A stretch of 64,000 bases of DNA from Bugula neritina (taxonomy: Eukaryota; Bryozoa; Gymnolaemata; Cheilostomatida; Bugulidae): assembly GCA_964035545.1 (NCBI GenBank), contig OZ037771.1, forward strand, positions 3,957,128 to 4,021,127, given 5' to 3'. Below are positions 53,480 to 64,000 of this stretch, in pieces (the first letter of the stretch is position 1; every line of letters begins with the position of its first letter). Under the pieces are notes generated by a model, which did not search any database, was not told the DNA's origin, and saw only the letters and a list, made by a program, of their open reading frames with translations. The translations under genes and the position numbers were made by a program.

Positions 53480-56400
53480 TTAAAGTTCAGTATGGTCGGG
53501 GTGTTGAGATTGTTGTGAAGATGTGGAATCAGTGTTTTTATTTTTTCTGGAATGTTGCGCATCCCAAAGTGCCATGATTTCTGAGTCATAGTCGACCCAT
53601 TCTGGTACAATCCGTCTGGCAGCGTCTAGTTTGGGTTCTTTAGTCAGCGGGTTGTTACACTGCACAGGAAACAACAAGAAAACGTTACGTACATTACAAC
53701 TAGACCACGTATCACGTCTATAACATGTGTCGGTTTTACATTGAGAAAATAAAAAATATGATGATTTCAAAAAGCCATAAAAATTAATGTGGAAGTAAAA
53801 ATGGTGCATAATTCAAATATATGATTATTTAATAATTATAATACCTAATTATTCAAAAGTACCACACAAATATTGAACTACTTTTTGCAAGATTTGTAGA
53901 AAATACACCCAATTATTTAATGAAAATACTGAAGCTTTACATGATACACCCAATTATTAAAAATAAATAATTACATTTTGCCTGCATTTAAAAGATCATC
54001 TTAAATCAATAAATCTGATGAAACTAATCATATCAAGCTGACATGCAACAGCTGTACCAGCCAAAGACTCACCAAGTCTATGGTCTTTGCAGTAGCTTTT
54101 GACTTTTCACTGCACCACGTGGCACACCACAGCCAGTCTTGAGGCAGGGACTTGATTTTGACTTGGTGTATCATGTTGTTAGGGAGATCCTTTAAATAAT
54201 AGCATATATTTGGTACATGACAGACTGTCAGAGAGAGAGCACCTGCTACAACCTGACATGGCAGTCACAGTATATAAATGGGAAGGTAGCTGCAGCCAAT
54301 AAGGTTATGAGCTTCCTCTGAATATGAATCAAAGTCACGCTCACTACAACACATGTTTATGACATAACGGGAAGGCTTTTATCGGCAACTATTGTTCAAA
54401 ACCATGACCCATTCACCAGGGTGTCCTGGATATTCAAATTAATAAGAAAGTCACCAGGAAGTACAAGGAATCCGAACAACCCCAGGTGAGCCAGAAGTAT
54501 CCTGAACTCACATTGTCAACACGACTACCAACCTGGTCCAAGTTAGCCAAGCTGTTTGGGTCCTGACTCAGCGCCTGGTACTGTCCTCTGAGTCTGTCGC
54601 CTGCAGCAATCTTCCGGAACTTCTTCAAGTCAATGACATAGAGAGCACTGATGTGGTACGGCCTGTTGCCCAGGTGACTAGCCCAGTATCCAGACTTCCA
54701 GAACCTAGTAGAGTAAAAGAGACAGTGAAAGTATGAGGCGAAGAGAGAATATGAGAGTGTGTGTGTGAGAGAGAGAGAGGGGGGAAAGAGAGAGGGAATG
54801 AGATTGAGTTGCAGTTAAAGTACGATTTACCCCATCGAAATGTTTCAGTTTATTTGACTATCTGCACTGTCAGTTAAACTTCAAATTAATTGTTTCAATT
54901 TATAGTAAATTTAGGTCAAAGTCAAAAAATATCTATTTCTGCTGATAAACCAGTTTGCCAAACGTGCAACAGAAAAACTTGAGAGAACGACTCAAAGTAA
55001 AAGAGGTGAACTACAAACCAAAGAAAAGCCACTGCAATGAATTTGCAAAAACTTTCAACAATGTTGCATAATTCAGAAATTAAGCATTCAAAATATTTCC
55101 CTTGCACTGGTACCTGAATCCATCCATTTCCTTGCGATCACTGCAGAAGGGCGTGTACCCGTAGGGAGCCCCTTCTAGGTCAAGGTCAAACAACTCCTGA
55201 ATATCAGTTCTGACAATCTGGTCAGCATCTATGAAGGCCACTTTCTTGATTCCGAGAGGAAAGAGTACGTCCAGGAAGAGAATCTTGTATCTAGAGAATG
55301 TTTACAGAACAGACTTTGGTACATATAGTATACAATTTTACAGGCGAGTTTTCAACTAATTTAATTCCACATGAGTAACCATACACCTGCATATTCCCAC
55401 TAATATCAGGTAAATACACACCCCCACATAATTCTTTGCTTCTCCGTCTGCTGGTTCAGCCATCTTGGCCACTTATACTGGACCAACTCGTACTTGAATC
55501 CGTACTTTTCGGCCATAACTGGGATGAAGTCCTGTAACAGTCAGGTAGAATATAAATGTCTAAACAACTGAACAGCAGGTAACAAGTTATGTAAATCCTC
55601 ATGCAGGTAAAACAGCCATCAGAAATAGACTAAGGGTTGCATCAAATACTACACAGTTATGGCCACCTTTTGTTATACTTTTGTACAATTTATACTAGAG
55701 TAGTATTATAAAAATAAGCAAAGGCCAGAAATACAAAGCTATGCATTATGTGATGTTTTAAAATTAAATGCCATTATTAGTCAAAGCTAAACACCAGAGA
55801 GATGGCATACACTCAGGAAACTGGGAAAGGGTACGTGATAGTTGACCTTGAACTCAGGAGAAACGTAGTTCTTGAGCAGCCAGAACTTGACAGGCGACTT
55901 GGTTTGTTTGACAATACTTAGCATCATAATCCTCATGAGTCTTTCATACAAGTGGCCTGAGGCTAGGGAAAAGATATTCAAGTATTCATCTTTGTCTTCC
56001 TCACTTCCACTTCTTGTGAGGGAGCTGCAGACATACACAACGCTATGAGTAGATAACTCCGAGATACTAGAATAGTTCTCTATGAGTAGACAACTTTCAG
56101 ATACTAGAATAGTTCTCTATACACCGCAACTAGTTTATTATTCTTACAATCATTCACCAACAATAAGCAGACGACATTTATCATGCTCTACAGAGTCATC
56201 CTCTCATGACAATAGAAGGAGTAATTGCATCATGCTTGCACCATGTTATATTACTGAAGCAGTTCTCCCACTTCATGAGTGTACTTCCTTCTCACTGTTG
56301 ACAGGAAGTGAGATATGCAGACACACTGAGTATAGGTGACTAGTGAACATACAGGCATAGCTTAGTCACTAACAATGAGCCAGCATTACTAGTGTATAGG

Positions 56401-59400
56401 CAATTTATTCCACCTTCCAACCAGTAATACACAGCAATGTCACAGCAATGTCACAGTAATGTCACAGTAACACACAGTAATGTCACAGTAATACACAGTA
56501 ATGTCACAATAATACACAGTAATGTCACAGTAACACACAGCAATGTCACCTGATCATACATACACATAGATTGACCTAGAAAATATGTACGTTATATCTA
56601 CATGCAACATTATTATATACACAAATCATAATAGAACCAGCTACACTGAGTGCCATGCAAGGGTCAAGGTCAAGGAAATATACGATGACATGAATACACT
56701 CACATGAATACGACGTATACCCTGATAATATACACTTCACATGCTTCACTATAATTTTTAAATATAAGTGATATATAAGTTACTCCATACGCCTATCTAA
56801 AGTATTGCCCTAAATTAGACTACCTAAAAGTACTTGAGATAGAAACTGACCTTGAAAGAGAATTCCAGATACCACCCTTAGTGTCCTCATCATCTTCACC
56901 ATCAGAGAGGAGGTCCTGGTCCTCTTTCCCTTCCCTTTTCTTCACTTTCATGGAGACTATCTTAGACTTGAATGAGTCCATGACAACCACAACATCCTGT
57001 GATGTAGAGGCACTGTCTGTACGCTCATGGCTGAAATACACAACCATATGCCATCAAACACAGACTATATAGCTATATATATACAAACATGTGCCATCAA
57101 ACACAGACTATATAGCTATATATATACAAACATGTGCACCACTATGTGAAGCATAACTATACACAAGAGTTATCTTACCACTGTATAGAGTATAACTATA
57201 CACAAGAGTTATCTTACCACTGTATAGAGTATAACTATACACAAGAGTTATCTTACCACTGTATAGAGTATAACTATACACAAGAGTTATCTTACCACTG
57301 TATAGAGTATAACTATACACAAGAGTTATCTTACCACTGTATAGAGTATAACTATACACAAGAGTTATCTTACCACTGCATAGAGTATAACTATACACAA
57401 GAGTTATCTTACCACTGTATAGAGTATAACTATACACAAGAGTTATCTTACCACTGTATAGAGTATAACTATACACAAGAGTTGTCTTACCTATTTATCA
57501 TGTAGATATCATCAGATCGCCCTGGTCTCACCATCAGATGCCAAATGCCAGGAGTGGCTTTAAGTTGAAAGTACCCCTGTGAATAGAAGCACAGTACCCC
57601 TATACATATGAAACACAATGAAACTGAATTAAATTTTCTTTAAATCAAAACATTTAACCGCTACCCCACATAGGGGCTTTTGACTGCGGCCACAGAAGTT
57701 AAGAAATAGCCTAAGAACTCACCAAATTTGCCATAACCAGTGTATCGGCTGTAGCGCTTTCAGGAGTCGTGTCGCTTCCTAGTAAAAGTTGAAGCCCTCT
57801 GGGGGGCTGTCCGGTTTCTGCATCGTAGCAATGACCTTCCAGCAGCAGGTACTCCAGTTCGTAAGCTGCCTCTACGCTGGAGCTTACCTGCACAGTGAGA
57901 TATACTTTATTACTGTTATATTATTGTAATGTAACGTATTATATTATTGTAAAACAATACAATGCAATATAATGTAGCAGGAATATAATATCATGCGGCA
58001 CAATACAAACAACATAAAATAAAATGAAAATAGAAACAATGCAATGTGATAATATAATGTAATTACAGCATATTATAATACAGTATATAATAAAATATAT
58101 TATAATACAAAGAATAAAGAGGCATAACCCACCTGCTCCAACTTGATATTGTCAAGGTCGTGTATTGCCTTTACACTTTCCACCAGCCAGCCTTCCGGTG
58201 GCAGCACGTTCAGAGTCAGCACGCTCTTGTGGGGGAGGCTGTCAAACAAAGCCTCGGGACCACTAGCTAGTTCACCTGTAAGGACGGGGCACTGTATAAT
58301 ACTCCTATACTCGTACATATTATTCTAGTGAAACAGTAGTTTACAGACTAAGTGAAAGATACTCAAACATATTGTGGTAAAGTGTTGTGAGTCACACATA
58401 TACAATATATTTGAGTGTTGCATGCAGTATATGTTACAGTGTGTTATTCATGCTAGTTGACTTTATTTGAAACTTCCATTTATATCAAAGTGAATAAGGA
58501 GTGAAATCTAGAAGAAACAGTGTTATACTAAACAATTAAATAAATTTAGTATCAAAATAGATTTCATGTTAAAGTGATGACAAAAATTTTAAAAAGTAAT
58601 TTAAAAAATGGGTTCACTTCCCAAACGTTTGTAAAATATTCAAAACTTGGAGCTAGTGAAGTCATTGAATAATTAAATTAATTACTGTATCAACTCACAG
58701 TCTTTGCAGAGTTAGCTAGGGCTAGGATAATACATGACATGGGACTAAGTCTAAACTCACCTATGACATTGAACTTGATCTCGGGGTCAAGGACGTATCT
58801 ATAATAAGACTTCAGTGGTAGATCACTCAGTTTCTCTTTACAGTTGAGATACACTTTCACTTCACTGTTGACAACCTTCTGCAGAGTCTGTAAACATTCA
58901 TTGTACTTAACTGTAACTCAAAACATGATATTAACAAATGCAATTACAGTAAACATTCAGTTTTTGCAATACAATTAAACTTGTGTATAATTAGTAATGT
59001 ATAGGAAAATGTCGCTTCATATTCTTAACTGTACAAAGATGGTAAATATACTTGGTACACAGTCTATTAGTATGACAGATAACTTGGTACACAGTCTATT
59101 AGTGTAACAGATAACTTGGTACACAGTCTATTAGTATAACAGATAACATGGTACACAGTCTATTAGTATGACAGATAACTTGGTACACAGTCTATTACTG
59201 TAACAGATAACTTGGTACACAGTCTATTAGTATAACAGATAACATGGTACACAGTCTATTAGTATGACAGATAACTTGGTACACAGTCTATTAGTATGAC
59301 AGATAACATGGTACACAGTCTATTAGTATGACAGATAACATGGTACACAGTCTATTAGTATAACAGATAAAATGGTACACAGTCTATTAGTATAACAGAT

Positions 59401-62400
59401 AACTGTGATGCATACCAGAAGAATAGGCAGGATTTTCTGAGCTCCCCTAGACAGAGGTTCTATGATAGCCACGATATCAAAGGCGGGCTCGCTGCTATCA
59501 GCTGGTATATTTATCATACTCAATCCCCCATCTTCTAAACTGATGTCTTTTCGAGATTTATCAGAAGTGGCACAGTTGAGAGTGCCAAGTACGAGAGACA
59601 TGATGTTACTAGACCTTCAACATAGCATAAGTATAGTATACTGCAAGTGTTGTAATTTATATACAGAGTTGCAAGACTTCATTTGAATAAGATATATTAA
59701 TTAATAATACAAAAAAACAATATATTACATAATATTACAGGTAATTGTTTGATAAAATTAAAAAAACTTAAAGCCAAGATATTTGTAGAAGGTGCTTTCT
59801 GAACAATTTCCTTCACAGCAACATAACGCACAGTTTCACACACTTTCACCATGACATAACATAACGCACAGTTTCGCACACTTTCACCATAACGCAACAT
59901 AACGCACTGTTTCACACACTTTCACCATAACATAACATAGTGCACAGTTTCGCACAAACAAACAGCATACTTTGGAGCAGGAAGCTTCATTTTCTTCACA
60001 ATTTTGCTGACTTTGACAACGATGTCTCCGGAAGCTGTGAACCTCTCGAGCAGCGCAAAGTCGTCAGCCGTGAATTCCTCGGCCTCAGCCAACGGCCCAA
60101 TAAGTCTGCTATTGCTGAGCACACCGAGCTCTCCCGGAGACAGAGAGAGTTTAGCACCGGTAAACCGTGAATGTGCTCCGTAGTCAAACTGGTATTTCTC
60201 CAACTTATCAGTGAAAGACTTGACATCCATACCCTATACATACGAGGGCAGAATTGATGAATATACAGCAAAAACCACTGGAGAGCTCAATGGGAGGGTG
60301 AAGAAGTTAAAGTAGAGCTGGTTGCTCAAGTCAATGAATATATTTCACAGACACGCGTGTGTGTAAATATATTACAGAATTATTTTGCTTGAGCATACAA
60401 CTCCAAATTCATATTTGAATTGTAGCAAATACATTTTTGCAGATTCAAATGTTACCCAAGTGTAACCAAGCAGCGCTGTTTTGACTAGACACTCACCGGC
60501 ACAGCAAGCCTCTCAATATCGGCTGCCTCCAAAATAGCTTTGGTTTCTTTGAGCACTTTAGTGATGAAACTTCTCGCCTCATCCGCAGGTAAAGTATCTA
60601 GAGCTAGCTGCACAATGTTGGCGTAGTTAGCCTGTCCCCCTGAGACTATGTTGTGTATCACCCCAACTCTGACCTTCTTCGAATTTTTCTGCAAACAGAA
60701 GACAACTCATAGCATGTATTTTCTGGGAATATGTTGACTTCAGCGGCAGGAAACAACTCCTAGTAGCATGAGGGAATAACTCCTAGTGTCACAAGGAAAT
60801 AGCTCCTAGTAACATAAAAAATTAAATAATTCCCAAGTAACATGAGGGAGTAACTCATACAAATCTCAACAGCGTACTAACAAAAAACTATTTATACATT
60901 CAAGGATTATCTTTGCATTTAATAGCTACACCCACACAACTAATACTAATGTAGAAATTGTAGGAATTCTTTTTTTTTAAATAGAGTGACTTGAGAAATG
61001 TACAAAATATTCCCATGTCTAAAAGAATTACAAAAGATTATATAATAAACTAAAAGTAACACACTTGTATTAAATCTATAAGATAACAATATGAATGCTG
61101 TCCTATCTTCCATGTACATAGACAGCATAGCTAGAAACTCACCATGTGTGACATAGCGTTAAGTAGGAGTTCCCTCCCCTGAATCTGACTCAAATCTGTG
61201 ACAACCAACATTGTGATATCCCTGATGACATCATCACTTCCTTTGTACAGATACTTCAGAGTATCCAAGGAGACATCTACAAAGGAAAAGTACATCAGAC
61301 AGTGGTTTTGTACTCTTCATAAGAAAATACAGCTGCATTCCTGTTAGCCTAAATACCATAGAATAAGAACACGATGAGGGTGGGCAGGCATTGCGTACCG
61401 GAGTTTTGTGTGAGAGATATGCATTTGTTGTCATTGTTGAGTATTTTAGCATTTAGCCTGGGCATCACGTGGTCTTGCATCATCAGCCACTCCAGTGGGT
61501 CCATATCATCTTTTAGTTTGCGCTAAAATATAAGAAAGTATGAATGGCCCAAGGCTTGGTCGGTCAGATTAGTCTAGGTTGACACGAATGAAAGTGGCTC
61601 TTTGCAAGGTAAAAGTTCCAACTAATGTAACTTGAATGCTGAATGTATAACTTGTGCAGATGTGTTTATGACTTAGTCGGTAAAGAGTATATACCTCGTA
61701 CAATAAAGCGTATAACTTATACAGTAGAGCATATGAAATATACAATAGAACGTCTAATTTATACAGTAAAGCGTATAACTTATAGAGTAGTGTATAAATT
61801 ATACAGTAGCGTATGGCATATCTAGTAGAGTGCATGACTAATACAGTAGAAATTATATGCAACAGAGACCTCTATGCAGTATATGCTTTATTGTATATGA
61901 ATTGTGAAAGTGTAGTGTGAAGTGTACAACTTACATGGTAAACAGCTCTCTGGAAAGTGGGCGTGGCTCTGAGCACCTCACCGACAACCACTTCCTCCAT
62001 GGTGTCATCAGTGACATCTGTCAGAGGGACACCATTCAGCAGGTGAGAGGGCAGGGAACTGAGACCAGATCTCTTGTAGAACTCATAGGATTTCTGCAGA
62101 AGAACGGCAGGAAGTGAGAAGCTAGACTGAGTTCTCCCTGCTCCGTAGGGGACTACTAAGACTTGTGCCTTATTTCAGATCAATATTTGCGTATTACATA
62201 TAATAATCTTCATATAGCATCAAACCACAGTTACGAGTATCGCGATAATTAAAAATGACCTAAAATCATACTATAGTATATAAATTACAATTCAATGTAA
62301 ATATGCCATAACTTGCACACCTTTATAACAAGTACATACTAATTAACATTACCTGACGATTATTTATGTAATCTTCATCTTCAATAACCTCTTCCAAGCT

Positions 62401-63854
62401 GCCAAGATATTTGCCAAAACTGTCAGTAATATCCTGAGCAGAGAAACTCTCCTGGTCTTTCGATTTCAAATTTTGATAAAACTATAAACAGACAACTCCC
62501 AGAAATGAATGAAGTGTAAAAGCACACATTACACTCAGCATTGGCCACACTGTATTAACACCAGGAAGATGATCAAAGCAGCAGAAAAAGCCAGCTACTG
62601 TATAAACATTTACTTTCCAAAAATACTGGCAGCCATATAATTTATCTTGGTATTCTCAGAGTTAGTTGTGACTGTCAGTAGAACTCAGATTTAATCTGGA
62701 TGAATGTGATTGAATCTGTAGGTTAATCCACTTTTATTAAAAATAATTACAATTTTAAGAGGAAGTAGCGCCATTATGTTTTACTTTTGATCAGTTAACA
62801 TCCATTATTACAGTCAAAATAAAAAAATAAAGCCTACATAACACAAAGCATAACACCATTGTACCGGAGCTCTATAATCTCAGCTAATTGAGAAGACTTT
62901 GTTCTTCAAATTTCTTAAAATTCTGACTTTTGAACTGATGAGAAACCAGTGCTAAGTTAATAGATGCACAAAACACAGTCTCATAATTTCACAGAGAAAG
63001 CAGGTGAATTATGGGTAACTAATGACCTTGGCCAGCTTCCTCACAGCCTCAGGTCCTTCTACTTCATCCACCAGCTTGTAGAAGGCCTGTGCTAATGTGA
63101 TGGCTGGCGTGTCGTCCTCCTTGGCTACAGGAACCAAGCCTATCCTGATGGGAGTCTGGTGTTCGTAGAGACTGGACAGGAAATCCAGAGTGTAGCCAAT
63201 AGCGATGTCATTAACATCAAACATCACCACCTGCAGAATATGTGGGTATAAATAGATAATATATGGGTATAACTATAGTATGTGTGGGTATAACTATAGT
63301 ATCACAGTACAACTACAAATTGCGGTCATGTGGCTTCAGAATTCTCACATAAATGAATTTAAATAAGAGTTATCTCCTCTCTCCTCACACATAATTCTGC
63401 CTACTAAGTACATTCAACAACTTCACAGTTGAAATTAGCATTTATGCCACAAAGAAAAAGGAAGTGGAATAATTAACAATAACAGTACATGCTAATTACC
63501 TACAGGCATTAAATATACAGATACTAAATATACATATATACTGTAGGTAGCGGCAACAGCCAGTATAAACTACACTCGGTCGTAAAATTGTTGGCAAAAT
63601 AAGCGGAGAAACCCACACATTGTAAAACAAAATTAATGGCAATTCACATAAAATCAGCCTCAATAAAAACACCAGAAGTGAATCAAAGAATTGCTGCAGT
63701 TTCAAGTTAGAACGCTACTAGTCTGTACACCCACCAGGTTGAACAGATTTCTGGAGAGGTATCTCATCATCCCGGGGAAGGTCGGCTGTAAGAGCGCGTG
63801 CAGTGAGCTCGGCCAGGAAGAGTATATCTCATCTCTCTCCAGGTTGTTGATGAA
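53480..63854 (-). CDS. UGGT1: UDP-glucose:glycoprotein glucosyltransferase (UGGT), 5' partial
   Basis: This gene encodes the ER folding sensor that reglucosylates misfolded N-glycoproteins for calnexin/calreticulin. Twenty exons: 63854-63735, 63230-63027, 62481-62353, 62093-61935, 61522-61399, 61276-61143, 60688-60497, 60233-59971, 59614-59416, 58887-58761, 58275-58133, 57887-57723, 57576-57491, 57030-56851, 56024-55847, 55531-55422, 55290-55114, 54704-54533, 54189-54073, 53659-53480. Phases agree throughout: 1052 residues, the C-terminal two thirds. The first exons are the thioredoxin-like folding-sensor domains ([20 protein letters not shown]). The last five to six exons are the GT24 catalytic domain, with [15 protein letters not shown], the metal-binding DAD ([11 protein letters not shown]) and YGYTPFC. 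The C-terminus HTEL is a KDEL-like ER-retrieval signal. The symbol follows the single-copy invertebrate convention; UGGT1 versus UGGT2 cannot be told. Confidence 0.96.
54750..54800 (+). repeat. GT/GA microsatellite
   Basis: A short gtgtgtgtgagagagagag tract followed by a G-run lies in a UGGT intron. Unlike the other arrays it is close to an acceptor (exon start 54704), not to a donor. Confidence 0.8.
56428..56548 (+). repeat. short tandem repeat based on cacagtaatgt
   Basis: About ten imperfect copies of an 11-12-bp motif (cacagtaatgt / cacagtaatac) form a ~31-bp higher-order pattern. It lies in the middle of a UGGT intron, not next to a splice site. Confidence 0.85.
57037..57130 (+). repeat. 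two-copy direct repeat of ~48 bp
   Basis: Two adjacent near-identical copies contain gccatcaaacacagacta followed by an AT-rich tatagctatatatat stretch. They lie in the same UGGT intron as the 39-bp array. Confidence 0.85.
57140..57491 (-). repeat. 39-bp minisatellite, ~9 copies, each with a splice-donor sequence
   Basis: The UGGT exon ending at 57491 (AAATAG|gtaagacaactc) is followed on the minus strand by copies each containing CAGTG|gtaagataactc. The gtaag motifs recur every 39 bp from 57490 back to 57178, nine in all. Reading past the first donor in the exon's frame gives AGG TAA, an immediate stop, so distal donors would truncate UGGT. Open frames on both strands through the array reflect the unit length being a multiple of three. 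Confidence 0.97.
59045..59403 (-). repeat. 32-bp minisatellite, ~11 copies, starting next to a UGGT donor
   Basis: Units contain tggtacacagtctattagta (plus strand). On the minus strand the array starts about 13 nt after the donor of the exon ending at 59416 (CTTCTG|gtatgcatcacag). Here the unit does not contain the donor itself. Confidence 0.95.
59828..59957 (-). repeat. 38-bp tandem repeat, 3.4 copies, starting next to a UGGT donor
   Basis: Units contain gcacagtttcacacactttc (plus strand). On the minus strand the array starts about 13 nt after the donor of the exon ending at 59971 (CCAAA|gtatgc). The units differ by several substitutions, so the array is older than the 39-bp one. Confidence 0.92.
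61640..61860 (+). repeat. degenerate ~30-bp repeat (agcgtataacttatacagta)
   Basis: Around six diverged copies of a 28-32-bp motif lie in a UGGT intron. The array begins some 75 nt from the donor of the exon ending at 61935, so it is only loosely associated with it. Confidence 0.75.
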
Positions 63855-64000
63855 CTACAATGGAACGCAGGTTAAACCACAAGTCCTACAGGTAGACAGG
63901 GTTACTACTTGCTTCACATATTAAACTTACAGCTGGACACACATCTGTTGAGAAGAATTAGTACAGAATTCCTGCCAGAAATTTGACACTCCTCTGTCAG
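63855..64000 (-). other. UGGT intron and undetermined right edge
   Basis: The next upstream UGGT exon is not identifiable in the remaining bases. A possible donor (AGCT|gtaagt, near 63930) has a phase that does not match the exon at 63854, so I do not call it. Confidence 0.4.

Noticed and set aside
54434-54532. Extension of a UGGT exon ([18 protein letters not shown])
   Set aside because: The conserved protein continues DLPNNM from the exon at 54189, and a donor lies at 54532, so this is intron.
57108-57505. Repetitive open frames on both strands ([13 protein letters not shown] and [11 protein letters not shown] type)
   Set aside because: They arise because the 39-bp repeat unit is a multiple of three; the region is a UGGT intron.
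1-64000. CRISPR-like array or prokaryotic defence system
   Set aside because: The tandem repeats have no unique spacers, and every gene has eukaryotic introns.

Overview
This is a window of nuclear DNA from an animal, most likely an invertebrate. It is AT-rich, has short coding exons separated by GT-AG introns, and encodes proteins with clear animal homologues: a PP2A regulatory subunit, the golgin tether p115/USO1, UGGT, an IGFBP-domain secreted protein and a peptide-type GPCR. I cannot name the species. A lophotrochozoan-like bilaterian would fit, but that is inference. No bacterial genes, operons, ribosomal RNA genes or CRISPR arrays were seen. All gene models below were built by hand from splice sites and reading-frame phase.

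Layout. (1) 98-5708 (+): most of PPP2R3C (G5PR), ten exons, 5' end outside the window; a 44-bp minisatellite of about 36 copies fills one intron. (2) 11558-6310 (-): a DNA-binding protein gene with two mutually exclusive 3' ends, one encoding a Brinker-like helix-turn-helix and one encoding six C2H2 zinc fingers. (3) 12.38-13.33 kb: a 5'-truncated LINE. (4) 14108-22618 (+): complete USO1/p115, 14 exons, 881 aa. (5) 24752-23496 (-): a small secreted cysteine-rich IGFBP-like protein, 3 exons, 154 aa. (6) 37136-26322 (-): a complete class A GPCR, 8 exons, 420 aa. (7) About 8.6 kb with no confident gene, holding a TG-rich array and a possible SINE. (8) 45724-52579 (+): a gene ending in a divergent protein-kinase domain, 5' end not found. 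(9) 63854-53480 (-): the C-terminal ~1050 aa of UGGT, 20 exons, running off the right edge.

The genes have no shared pathway beyond two secretory-route housekeeping genes (UGGT in the ER, USO1 at the ER-Golgi/Golgi step). Three pairs are tail-to-tail: PPP2R3C with the zinc-finger gene, USO1 with the IGFBP-like gene, and the kinase with UGGT.

The most unusual signal is a recurring architecture. In at least seven introns of five genes a tandem repeat begins at, or within about 20 nt of, the 5' splice site. In three (PPP2R3C, GPCR, UGGT) the repeat unit contains a copy of the splice donor, and in two of those it also contains the last bases of the exon. These introns therefore carry ladders of 4 to ~36 candidate donors. 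A second signal is a 19-bp RNA-type hairpin directly against the acceptor of the Brinker-like alternative exon.
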